Part shown: in pieces, positions 1 through 7,117 of the stretch
Numbering within the stretch: position 1 is the first letter of the stretch
Layout of the letters: each line of letters begins with the position of its first letter
Source of the DNA: Tannerella sp.
Lineage (GTDB): Bacteria > Bacteroidota > Bacteroidia > Bacteroidales > Tannerellaceae
Reading direction: 5' to 3'
Assembly: GCA_031267485.1 (NCBI GenBank)
Contig: JAIRYY010000088.1
Span: 1-9,614 of the forward strand
DNA length: 9,614 nucleotides
Made by a program: the position numbers and the translations under genes
The notes under the pieces: generated by a model
Seen by the model: the letters and a program-made list of their open reading frames with translations, nothing else
The model's database searches: none
What the model was told of the DNA's origin: nothing

Positions 1-2
1 AC

Positions 3-98
3 ACAGATAATAACGATGATTTTCATTCAGTGAGAACATTCCTTTTTGACCGCAAAGGTCGCTTCTCTAACACGGTTGAAAAATACGGCCTTTACTGA
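3..98 (+). CDS. possible 3' end of an unidentified gene, cut by the window edge
   Basis: The third plus-strand frame is open from the window edge to a TGA at 96-98 and would encode about 31 residues ending in FDRKGRFSNTVEKYGLY. The residue mix (aromatics, alternating charged and polar residues) resembles a real protein C-terminus, but the stretch is short and no family is recognised. Transposase homology in another frame begins about ten bases after this stop, so the IS110 remnant may have landed at or near the end of this gene. A chance open frame of this length is also possible. Confidence 0.25.
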   Translation, partial: TDNNDDFHSVRTFLFDRKGRFSNTVEKYGLY

Positions 99-115
99 AT
101 GCTTACGGAACAGAC

Positions 116-511
116 ATGAGCAAATGGCCAACGCCGGAGCATTATGTCAGCTGGCTGAATCTGAGTCCTCGCCGCCAGCGGACAGGCGGCAAATATATCG
201 GCAACCAGACCTGCCGCACGAGCAATCCGGCCACGCAGGCCCTGCGTCTGTCCGCCCAGTCCATCGGCGCCAAAAGCAAGGGTCCCAAGGGAGCGCTCTA
301 CCGCCGCCTTTCGGCCACCAAAGGCTCGAAGACAGCCGTCAAGGCCGTCGTACGCAAACTGGGAGTTCTTTTTTACACGCCGGTAAAAAACAGGCTCGCA
401 TACGACCCACAAATCGCAGCCCGGCGAATCCAAAATCAAACCGACAGGGATATTCGACGGCTGCATAAAATGGCTCGGAAACTTGGTTATGATCTCAAAA
501 AAACAGCTTGA
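116..511 (+). pseudogene. 5'-truncated IS110-family transposase, C-terminal domain only
   Basis: The 131 residues match what is known of the C-terminal Transposase_20 (IS116/IS110/IS902) domain: a GTDMSKWPTPEHYVSWLNL-type opening, a TGGK motif at residues 23-26, an ALRLSAQS helix, a GALYRRLSA segment and a basic tail. Complete IS110 transposases are roughly 300-400 residues, with an N-terminal RuvC-like DEDD domain that is absent here. Homology extends slightly upstream of the ATG: codons 107-115 read GTD, as in intact relatives. The same frame then has TGA at 77-79 and TAA at 68-70. A neighbouring frame reads NTAFTEC at about 82-102, which could be a frameshifted continuation. It is therefore a decayed remnant, not an active element. 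Many relatives have SGGK or SAGK where this one has TGGK, but threonine may also occur naturally there. No IS ends or target duplication can be defined. Confidence 0.75.
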
Positions 512-531
512 CTATGTGCTTGTTTGGGCAA

Positions 532-608
532 CGTCATTGTAAACACAGTGAAGCAATCCGGGCGCAGGCGTAACCTGGATTGCTTCGTCGTTCCTCTTCG
601 CAAAGACG
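532..608. repeat. inverted pair of the 'GTCATTGCGA...GAAGCAATCC' intergenic repeat
   Basis: The left arm (532-559) opens CGTCATTG and closes GTGAAGCAATCC. The right arm (577-608) is the same module inverted, running from GGATTGCTTC to CAAAGACG. The inner parts, 550-562 and 574-586, form a 13-bp stem with one G-T wobble and an 11-nt loop. A third, single copy lies at 4558-4585. This module is a widespread bacterial intergenic repeat; its chance translations (RHCEER..EAI-like) are often mis-annotated as proteins. It lies between the ends of the transposase remnant and the channel gene and could act as a weak bidirectional terminator, though no T-run follows. Confidence 0.7.
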
Positions 609-617
609 AAGGGCGAA

Positions 618-639
618 GGGCGCACACAGAGGTGCGCCC
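618..639. repeat. strong GC-rich hairpin, possible terminator of the exporter cluster
   Basis: GGGCGCAC (618-625) and GTGCGCCC (632-639) form a perfect 8-bp stem with a 6-nt loop. It begins 39 bases past the stop codon of the outer-membrane channel gene, where the minus-strand cluster should end. There is no clean T-run on either side, so a rho-independent terminator is only possible. The GGGCGCACA...GTGCGCCCCTACC form also resembles dispersed GC-rich repeats in Bacteroidales genomes. Confidence 0.45.
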
Positions 640-644
640 CTACC

Positions 645-680
645 ATTAATCATTCATCATTAATCACTATCCGTTAATCA
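645..680. repeat. A/T-rich short tandem repeat, 14-nt period
   Basis: The octamer (A/G)TTAATCA recurs at 645-652, 659-666 and 673-680, an exact 14-nt spacing with diverged bases between copies. The third copy runs into the stop codon of the channel gene (TCA at 678-680 on this strand). A different A/T-rich block with the same 14-nt period lies at 4411-4439, also touching the edge of a gene of this cluster. Confidence 0.6.
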
Positions 681-2003
681 TCGTTTTTCGTAAAATTCCA
701 GTATTTTCCGGCGCAGGATGAAATCGTATTTGGCTTGGGCGCTGTTGGAGAGGGCGCGGGTCATGGCGGTTTTCGAATCGTTGTATTCGTACATGGTGGC
801 GCGGCCGCTGTTGAGTTTTTCCTGCATGTAGCCAAACGCTTTTTCGGCGGATTTGTATGCCGCTTCGGCGGACTTGTATTTCTCGCCCGACGTTACGGCG
901 TTGTAGTAAGCCTGCTGTATTTCCTTGTAGAGGGATTTTTTTGCGTTTTCGAGCTGAAGCTCCTGCAGGTAACGGTTGAGCCTGGCCGAGCGGACGCTGT
1001 TGCGGGTCGCAAAACGGTCGAAGATGGGGATGCTGAGCGTCAGGCCGAGGTATTCATTCCGGTTGTTTTTCAGCTGGTCGGCGAACGGGATGTTCTTGAT
1101 GCCGTTGATGACGTAGTAATTATTGCTGTATCCCGCGCCGAATGTGAGAGTGGGATAGTAAGCGCCCCGTGCGAGGGCGATGTTTTTCTCCCGGCTTTTG
1201 AGGCGAAATTCTTCCGCCCGGATGGAGGCGCGCGTGGTCAGGGCCGTTTCGAAAATGATGTCCGGTTTGCGTGCGAGGGCGAAAGCGACGTCGTCCGCCG
1301 GCTCTTCCACGTCGAAGCCTTCGGGGGAGGGCAGTTCCAGCAGCTGCGTGAGGCTGAGGACGGCCATTTGCAGGTCGGATGCGGCCTGCACGACCGACAG
1401 TTCGTCGCTGGCAATTTGCGCTTCGACTTCGTATATCTGCGCTTCGGATGCCCGTCCGTTATCGTGCATGCTCTTTATCCGCTCCAGTTGCGTCCTGCTC
1501 AAACCGGCCTGTCTGTCGGCTATATCGAGCATTTCCCTGCAGTACAGTACCTGAAGGTAGGACGATGTGACGGCAATCTCCATATCCTCCCCCGTCTTTT
1601 CGAGTTCGGCGGCTACGGCCTGCAGGTCAAGTTTGGCCGCCGCTATCTCGCTGTTTATCCGTAAACCGGTGAAAATCGGGACGGAGGTCGACGCCGACAA
1701 TTGCGAGGAACGCGAATTGCGGTCCTGATAGGCGTTGTCGTAGCCGGAGGCGGAACGTCCGAACGAATAGGACTGCGCCACGTTCGCCGAGAGGTCGGGC
1801 AGGCGTTTGTTCCGCGCCGTGTTGAGGTTTACTTTCTGCTGGTCGATGCCCGTTTGCCGCATTTTCATATCCAGGTTATGTTCGCGGGCATAATCGATAC
1901 ATTCCTGTAACGACCATACTTTGGTCTGCGCCTGTATGCCGGCGGGAAGCAGCAGCGCGGCGGCGAGGGCGGCTGCATATATTGCGATATTCGGTTTCAT
2001 CAT
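678..2003 (-). CDS. TolC-type outer-membrane efflux channel protein
   Basis: A 441-residue outer-membrane factor of the OEP/TolC family, expected to trimerise into an outer-membrane beta-barrel with a periplasmic alpha-helical tunnel and dock to the adaptor encoded just upstream. The N-terminus is a signal peptide: charged MMKPN, hydrophobic core at about 6-20, likely cleavage after Ala25 (GIQA/Q). Two internally similar OEP halves follow (about 31-230 and 245-440), rich in long Ala/Gln/Glu/Lys helices; WSLQECIDYAREHNL at 30-44 is the usual opening of the first half. Length is normal for the Bacteroidetes family. The ATG lies one base after the adaptor stop codon, indicating coupled translation; the second Met is an alternative start. 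It is the last gene of the cluster. Substrate specificity cannot be inferred. Confidence 0.93.
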   Translation of the reverse strand: MMKPNIAIYAAALAAALLLPAGIQAQTKVWSLQECIDYAREHNLDMKMRQTGIDQQKVNLNTARNKRLPDLSANVAQSYSFGRSASGYDNAYQDRNSRSSQLSASTSVPIFTGLRINSEIAAAKLDLQAVAAELEKTGEDMEIAVTSSYLQVLYCREMLDIADRQAGLSRTQLERIKSMHDNGRASEAQIYEVEAQIASDELSVVQAASDLQMAVLSLTQLLELPSPEGFDVEEPADDVAFALARKPDIIFETALTTRASIRAEEFRLKSREKNIALARGAYYPTLTFGAGYSNNYYVINGIKNIPFADQLKNNRNEYLGLTLSIPIFDRFATRNSVRSARLNRYLQELQLENAKKSLYKEIQQAYYNAVTSGEKYKSAEAAYKSAEKAFGYMQEKLNSGRATMYEYNDSKTAMTRALSNSAQAKYDFILRRKILEFYEKR

Positions 2004-2004
2004 T

Positions 2005-3120
2005 TTATTCGCTGGTTAACGCTGCTCCGCGTATTTTATCTTCGTTCGCAAGACCTTCGGCGACTTCGATTTTTATGCCGTCGCTGAGGCCTGTCCTGAT
2101 GGCGTGTTTCTCGAAAAGCTGTTTGGGCTTTTCCGCTTTCAGCAGGTGGACGAAAGCCGTATCGCCGCTAAATTCCACCGCGCTTTCGGGTATTGTCATC
2201 ACATCCTCCGCGCGTTTGAGGACGATTTCGGCGTTGGCGCTGTATCCGGCGCGGATGAAGACGCTGTCGGGAATCGTCACCGCCGCCTTTATCTCGAACT
2301 GGATGGCTCCGCTTTTCTCCTCGCCCTTGGGCGAGACGTATTCGAGGACGGCATCGAACGTCCGGCTTTCAAGCGCGCCGATTGTGAGTTTTATCGGCAT
2401 CCCCTCGTGGATGCGGCCAATCTCCGTTTCGTCGACATGGCCTTTGAATATCATGTCGTTCATGTTCGCGACGGAGGCTATCGTCGTTCCCTCGTTGAAG
2501 TTGTTGCTTTGGATGACGGAATTGCCCACTTTTACGGGGACGTCGAGAATCATGCCGGTGATGGTGCTGCGTATTTGCGTGGTGCTGGCGACGCTCGAAT
2601 TGCGGGCGATGCCGTCGCGCACGATTTCGAGGGCGTTGCGGGCATTTTCCAATTCCTCCCTGGCCTTGAGGTGGTTGGACGTGGAGACGTCGAACTCTTC
2701 GGCCGTCATTATCCCCTGGCTGAAGAGCTGTTTGTCGCGCTTGAACGTATTTTCCACCTGGTCGAGGTTTATTTTCGCAAGGTTGACGCGCGATTCGGCG
2801 CTGTTCAGCTGCACCATTTCGGGGATGACCTTCACTTTGGCGATGATTTCGCCGCCTGTCACGTACTGTCCGGCCTCTTTCATCAGTTCGGAGATGATGC
2901 CGGAGATTTGCGGTTTGATGAGGATTTCGTAACGGGGTTCGACGTTGCCCGTGGCAACCGTTTTTGTCTCTACCGTTCCCGTTTCCGGGCTGATAATCCC
3001 GTAAACGACTTCCACCGGCCGGGATTTTTTCCACAGGAAGTAGAAGGTGCCCACGACGGCCAGTCCTACAAATGACAGCAGGATGATTCGCATGATTTTT
3101 TTAATGATTCTATTTTTCAT
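2005..3120 (-). CDS. MacA/HlyD-type periplasmic adaptor (membrane fusion protein)
   Basis: A 371-residue RND/MFP-type adaptor linking an inner-membrane ABC permease to the outer-membrane channel. A basic start (MKNRIIKKIMR) is followed by a single membrane anchor at about 11-30, with no lipobox, so it is anchored by a transmembrane segment rather than by lipid. Next come a first lipoyl half-motif (about 61-97, including IKPQISGIISEL and GQYVTGGEII), a coiled-coil hairpin (about 102-175), the second lipoyl half (about 183-205, with STITGMILDVPVKVG), a beta-barrel (about 220-300, ending AGYSANAEIVL) and a membrane-proximal domain (about 305-371, with IPESAVEF). This is the domain order of MacA. 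It starts 23 bases after permease 2 and ends one base before the channel gene, so the three are surely co-transcribed. Confidence 0.93.
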   Translation of the reverse strand: MKNRIIKKIMRIILLSFVGLAVVGTFYFLWKKSRPVEVVYGIISPETGTVETKTVATGNVEPRYEILIKPQISGIISELMKEAGQYVTGGEIIAKVKVIPEMVQLNSAESRVNLAKINLDQVENTFKRDKQLFSQGIMTAEEFDVSTSNHLKAREELENARNALEIVRDGIARNSSVASTTQIRSTITGMILDVPVKVGNSVIQSNNFNEGTTIASVANMNDMIFKGHVDETEIGRIHEGMPIKLTIGALESRTFDAVLEYVSPKGEEKSGAIQFEIKAAVTIPDSVFIRAGYSANAEIVLKRAEDVMTIPESAVEFSGDTAFVHLLKAEKPKQLFEKHAIRTGLSDGIKIEVAEGLANEDKIRGAALTSE

Positions 3121-3143
3121 CAGTTATATAATTTATTGGATTC

Positions 3144-4403
3144 TTATTCGTCGCGTATCGCGTCAATCGCTTTGATTTGCATCGCCCTCCAGGCCGGGAT
3201 AAGTCCGGCGAACAGCCCGCACACGAGCAGCACGGCGGTTGCCGCGACGGCCGTGGCGATGTTGACGCCCGGATGGAGCATCGCTATGCCGTCGCCGGGC
3301 GGCTGCGCCGACAGGAACTTGTCCGCCAGGTCGAGCAGGAGCACGCCGGCGCTCAGTCCGAGCAGTCCCGCGAGCGCCGTGAGGATGAGGCTTTCGCTCA
3401 TTATCTGCGAGATGATGTTCCACGGTTTAGCGCCGATGGCGCGGCGCACGCCTATTTCGCGCGTCCGTTCCTTGACCGTTACCATCATGATGTTGCTTAT
3501 GCCGATTATGCCGGCGAGCAGCGTGCCGAGGCCTACGAGCCAGACGAGGATGTCGACGCCGGCAAAGAGGTTTTCGAACATGCCGAACTGCGCGGCGAGG
3601 TTTATTACGTTGACCGCCTGCGGGTCGTCGGGCGATATTTCGTTCTGGCGTTTCAGCACGCCGCTTATGTCGTCAATCATCTGCTGAATCGGATGCCCCT
3701 GGACGGCGCTTACGCAGAGGAAATGCAGGATGTCGCCCTGGTTGAGCGTCTGCTGCATCGTGCTGAAGGGCAGGAATACGCTTGCCTCCGCCCGTCCGCC
3801 GATGTTGACGCCCGACGCGATTTGTTTTACCACGCCGACGACCTGGTAATACAGCCCGTTCACGCGGACGTATTTCCCGCAGGGGTCTTCGCTTTTGAAC
3901 AGTTCCTCGCATATCCGCGAACCTATCAGGCACACCTTGCGCCGCTCCTGCAGGTCGATGTCGTTCAGCAGGCGGCCGAAGTGGAGTTCCTGCCGTTCTA
4001 TCCTGAAATAGGCGGGGTATACGCCTTTCACGTTGTACGTCCCGGACACCTGGCCGTAGACGATGTTTTTATCCCCCCGGCTTCCCCAGAGGATGGGCGA
4101 CAGGGCGTCTATGCCTTTCACATCGCGCAGTATCGTCTCGACGTCGCGGTTGCGCATCTCCCAGTAGCGTCCCTTGTTGAAGCCGTGGTAAGACTCGCTT
4201 GTGCGGTCGGACACGAAAAACAGGGAGTTTGTGGCAAACCCGTCCACGTTTTTGAATATGGAGTTTTTCAGCCCCGTCCCCGAACCAAGCAGGATGACGA
4301 GCATGAGGATGCCCCAGAACACGCCGAAGCAGGTCAGCAGACTGCGTGTCTTGTTGCGGGTGATCGTCGCCCATATTTCTATCCATCTGTCAGAATCAAA
4401 CAC
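3144..4403 (-). CDS. MacB-like ABC transporter permease 2 (FtsX fold)
   Basis: An inner-membrane permease of the MacB/LolC/FtsX superfamily without a fused ATPase. Counting from a GTG at 4403 (419 residues): TM1 about 21-41, a periplasmic MacB-type domain about 45-280, TM2 about 283-308, the cytoplasmic signature VKERTREIGVRRAIGA at 310-325, TM3 about 334-359, TM4 about 381-403, and a tail ending AIDAIRDE. I chose the GTG because the protein then begins (M)FDSDRWIEIW, aligning residue for residue with permease 1 (MFDFDNLREIW). An in-frame TTG at 4412 would add three residues but lies in an A/T repeat. It probably pairs with permease 1 as a heterodimer driven by the ATPase at 7118-7789. It is separated from the preceding gene by a 291-300-base repeat-filled spacer, unlike the tight spacing elsewhere. 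Confidence 0.92.
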   Translation of the reverse strand: MFDSDRWIEIWATITRNKTRSLLTCFGVFWGILMLVILLGSGTGLKNSIFKNVDGFATNSLFFVSDRTSESYHGFNKGRYWEMRNRDVETILRDVKGIDALSPILWGSRGDKNIVYGQVSGTYNVKGVYPAYFRIERQELHFGRLLNDIDLQERRKVCLIGSRICEELFKSEDPCGKYVRVNGLYYQVVGVVKQIASGVNIGGRAEASVFLPFSTMQQTLNQGDILHFLCVSAVQGHPIQQMIDDISGVLKRQNEISPDDPQAVNVINLAAQFGMFENLFAGVDILVWLVGLGTLLAGIIGISNIMMVTVKERTREIGVRRAIGAKPWNIISQIMSESLILTALAGLLGLSAGVLLLDLADKFLSAQPPGDGIAMLHPGVNIATAVAATAVLLVCGLFAGLIPAWRAMQIKAIDAIRDE

Positions 4404-4410
4404 TTTATTC

Positions 4411-4439
4411 AATTAAGAATTAAAAATTAAGAATTAAAA
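4411..4439. repeat. A/T-rich direct repeat, 14-nt period, next to the permease 2 start
   Basis: The 15-mer AATTAAGAATTAAAA occurs exactly at 4411-4425 and again at 4425-4439, sharing one base, so the period is 14. It begins eight bases before the proposed GTG start of permease 2 on the minus strand and would lie in its translation-initiation leader. Poly-ATTAA blocks of this style are common in Bacteroidales intergenic DNA. No TAnnTTTG promoter motif is visible on the minus strand here. Confidence 0.7.
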
Positions 4440-4453
4440 GGGGGCGCTGCTGA

Positions 4454-4472
4454 CGCGGACTTGCAGTCCGTG
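4454..4472. repeat. short palindrome resembling a dispersed intergenic repeat
   Basis: CGCGGAC (4454-4460) and GTCCGTG (4466-4472) form a 7-bp stem with one wobble pair around the loop TTGCA. Its chance minus-strand translation contains GTDCKSASAA, resembling spurious peptides (TDCKSA-type) annotated from repeats in many genomes. The surrounding stretch 4440-4557 is GC-rich, has no convincing coding frame, and holds another small hairpin at 4543-4555 (GCCGC, loop CGT, GCGGC). Confidence 0.45.
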
Positions 4473-4557
4473 CCGGCCCATGTTCGAGACGGCTCCCGGC
4501 GGGAACAGTGATTGCAGCCCGTGTGAGGCGCGAAGCTGTCCGGCCGCCGTGCGGCAT

Positions 4558-4585
4558 GGATTGCTTCACCGCGTTCGCAATGACG
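4558..4585. repeat. single copy of the 'GTCATTGCGA...GAAGCAATCC' intergenic repeat
   Basis: Read on the minus strand, this 28-base unit opens CGTCATTG and closes GTGAAGCAATCC, matching 24 of 28 positions of the unit at 532-559. The four differences are all transitions. Translated on the minus strand it gives RHCERGEAIH, a typical repeat-derived pseudo-peptide. It lies in the spacer between the lipoprotein and permease 2 genes. The remaining spacer, 4586-4703, is A/T-rich and holds a 6-bp hairpin with a tetraloop at 4665-4680 and little else. Confidence 0.7.
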
Positions 4586-4703
4586 GGATGCGACCTTTTG
4601 AAATTTACTTTTTATCATAGTTCATATAATTATTTTTTTACAGTTCAATGGCGTCGAATTACAGGCATTCATACGGATGCGCTATTTTTAACCCTCTTCG
4701 GGA

Positions 4704-5795
4704 TTACAGGATTTTATCGTCAGAAAGATTAAAACTGACAATATAGCTGTCCGGTTCCTGTACTGCATATATTGTTTGCGCAGATTCATCCACATCAAAT
4801 GAATCAATCAGGCAATCCAGCACATATTTTTTTAAAAGATTTCCCTCCCAGTCGAATGTATAGATGATGTTTGAAGTCGAATAATTAGAACTGTCCCTCC
4901 TTTCTTTTCCCGAATACAGGGCATAAATTCTATCATTTGTACTTCTCAAACCAATATAAGCTCTTCGCGACCAGGGAGATTTTACCAGGACGCTATTTCC
5001 AAGAGACCTGCTCTTGTCATACTCAAATTTGAAATTCTTTTCAGGGCCTTTCAGTAATTTTGTAAGCGAACCGTCGGCATTATATATTTCGATACAGTCA
5101 AGGTATCTGCCGGCTAAAACCACTTTCTTCCTGTCAGGCTTTACATGTATTAAGGATGAAAAAATATCATTCATAAGAAATGGCGGACAGTTATTGTCAA
5201 ACGAAAATTGCGGGTTGAAAACAGGCTTAAATTCGGTTAAATCTTTATTTACTACATAAAAACGTTCCTTATGACTAAGGAAGTTAACACAGACAAACAG
5301 GTTGTCGGAAATCCATTGAGGTTCATTAATATAGACATTATTAACGGAATCTACAGCAAATTGCATTTTATCCATTAATGTGTTCAGTTCCCGGTCGTAC
5401 TGCATCCATCGTTGAGATGTAATGTCGTGCGCCCAAACAGAATTTCTGTCTATGGAAGAAGTAACGTGTCCTGCGGACAAAAGTTCGTCCGGGCCATTGC
5501 CCCTGCTTATGGCTAATCCTTTGTATATATTGTTCTTGACATCAAATATGTGTACGAGGGAATCAAGAGCAGCATCAGCCACATATAAAAGAGAGTCTAT
5601 TTGTGTTAAACGCACCGGCTTGCCAATAAAAGTATCATTCACTATATTACCTGCAAGGTACTGTTCATTTGGGAATGATTTGTCATTGAAAAAATAAGCA
5701 TCTGTAATCTTGATCAAATCGGTTGACTGGCATCCGGATAATAAAAAGACGCTTAAAAGCCAATATGGACTGAATGAAAATTTGTTTTTTAGCAT
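4704..5795 (-). CDS. BF3164-like lipoprotein, predicted 6-bladed beta-propeller
   Basis: A 363-residue lipoprotein. The N-terminus has a short basic region, a hydrophobic core at about 11-20 and a lipobox LLSGC with Cys22 as the lipidated residue. The mature start CQSTDL lacks an obvious acidic surface-export signal, so a periplasm-facing location is likelier. The body looks like the TolB-like/BF3164 beta-propeller group of Bacteroidetes: 'GKPVRLTQIDSLLYVAD' at about 58-74, VHIFDVKNN, a GNGPDELLSAG turn at about 99-109, and repeating blade-like units with D/W strand ends to the C-terminus. Function is unknown; such proteins may bind a ligand or partner. It starts 52 bases after permease 1 in the same direction. 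Sampled stretches are near 40% GC against about 58% in permease 1, suggesting separate acquisition. Family assignment is from sequence pattern only. Confidence 0.8.
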   Translation of the reverse strand: MLKNKFSFSPYWLLSVFLLSGCQSTDLIKITDAYFFNDKSFPNEQYLAGNIVNDTFIGKPVRLTQIDSLLYVADAALDSLVHIFDVKNNIYKGLAISRGNGPDELLSAGHVTSSIDRNSVWAHDITSQRWMQYDRELNTLMDKMQFAVDSVNNVYINEPQWISDNLFVCVNFLSHKERFYVVNKDLTEFKPVFNPQFSFDNNCPPFLMNDIFSSLIHVKPDRKKVVLAGRYLDCIEIYNADGSLTKLLKGPEKNFKFEYDKSRSLGNSVLVKSPWSRRAYIGLRSTNDRIYALYSGKERRDSSNYSTSNIIYTFDWEGNLLKKYVLDCLIDSFDVDESAQTIYAVQEPDSYIVSFNLSDDKIL

Positions 5796-5819
5796 AATCT
5801 ATTTGTTTTTTATTCGTAT

Positions 5820-5851
5820 GTTAAACTCGTTCATCGTTAAAACCCGTTCAT
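5820..5851. repeat. imperfect short direct repeat at the permease 1 / lipoprotein boundary
   Basis: GTTAAACTCGTTCAT (5820-5834) is followed one base later by GTTAAAACCCGTTCAT (5836-5851). The second copy contains the permease 1 stop codon (TCA at 5848-5850 on this strand). It sits where the GC-rich and GC-poor segments meet. It may be a chance or slippage duplication. Confidence 0.4.
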
Positions 5852-7117
5852 TCCGTTCTCATGGCTTCGATGGCTGAGACTTTTACGGCTTTCCGGGCCG
5901 GGAAATATCCGGCGAATACGCCGGCCACTATCAGCAGGATTGTCGACGAGACGGCGATGCCGAGGTTGACTGTCGGGTGGCGGAAGAGCGTCATGTTTTC
6001 GCCCGGATTGCCGCCTGCCGGCGCGTTGTTGGCGCCTGATGCGGTCATGATGTAGTCGATGCCTTCGGTCAGTCCGATGCCCGAAACCATGCCGACGTAA
6101 CCGAACGTTGCCGTTATGAGTATCGATTCGACGATGATGAGCTTCAGTATCGACGACGGTTTGGCGCCGATAGCCTTGCGGATGCCTATTTCGCGGGTGC
6201 GTTCGCGCACGGTCACGAGCATGATGTTGCTTACGCCGACGATTCCGGCCGTCAGCGTCCCGATGCCGACAATCCAGATGAAGAGCAGGATGCCGTTCAT
6301 CATGTTGCCGAACATGCGCATCTCGCTGCTCGTGTTCCACATTCCGATGGCGGATTTGTCGGTCGGGTCGAACTTGTGCCTGCGCGCCAGGCTTTCGCGG
6401 AGGCGCTGTTCGAACGCGTCGTTTTCTGCTTCCGTGGTGACGCCTTTCACCGTGAAGGAGAGATTATAAAAGCCTTCCCCCTTGTTATACAGCAGTTGCG
6501 CCGTCGAGAAAGGGATGTATGCCGGCGCATTGTTGCTCATGTTTTTATCGTGATAGACGCCGACGACCCGGAACATGATGCGTCCGCAGCGGACGTATGC
6601 GCCGAGCGGGTCTTTGTCGCGGAACAGGACTTCGGCCATGCGCGGGCTGAGGACGATGACCTTGCGGCGGTCAAGTATGTCGGCTTCGTTGATGAAGCGT
6701 CCCCGGCCCGTTTTGAACTGCACGAAATTGATTCGGGCATGGTCGGGGAAGACGCCGTCGGTTTCGCCCGTGAAATATTCCCGGTTGTAAGTGAGCGTAT
6801 CGCTGTGGTACACGGTTGCGGAGCACAGGACGACTTCGGGATGTTCCCTTTTCAGCATATAGTAATCTTCGTCCTCGAACGTCAGCCGCCTGTTCGGACG
6901 CATCCCCCTCCAGGGTTTCGACGTGTAGCGCGGCCACATCTCGATGCGGTTGTCGGCCATGTCGCGGAAGTTGTACATGACGCCGTTTTTCAGCCCGTTG
7001 CCCGCTCCCAGCAGGGCGACGAGCATGAAGATGCCCCATGCGACGGAGAATCCGGTAAGGAACGTACGGAGTTTGTTTTTCTTCATCGTACTCCATATTT
7101 CGCGGAGGTTGTCAAAA

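Noticed and set aside
92..468. Alternative frames on both strands across the transposase remnant
   Set aside because: The frame at 116-511 carries IS110 C-terminal homology; the others do not resemble proteins.
532..680. CRISPR array or tandem regulatory repeats
   Set aside because: The repeats differ in type and spacing, there are no regular unique spacers and no cas genes nearby.
735..3075. Long plus-strand frames opposite the channel and adaptor genes (735-1664, 1982-2932, 2104-3075)
   Set aside because: The minus-strand products have signal or anchor sequences and family domains in correct order. The plus-strand frames show no family features and overlap each other.
3177..4430. 417-codon plus-strand frame opposite permease 2
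   Set aside because: It is antisense to a clear FtsX/MacB permease; the translation is rich in His, Asp, Ala and Val with no membrane or domain pattern.
4427..4618. 63-residue minus-strand ORF in the spacer
   Set aside because: Most of it is the translation of intergenic repeats (RHCERGEAIH, GTDCKSASAA), a known source of false small proteins. Only its first nine residues are kept, as a speculative peptide remnant.
4665..4680. Intrinsic terminator after the lipoprotein gene
   Set aside because: The 6-bp hairpin is followed by T-rich sequence only on the plus strand, where no gene ends; on the minus strand no T-run follows, so termination between the lipoprotein and permease 2 is not supported.
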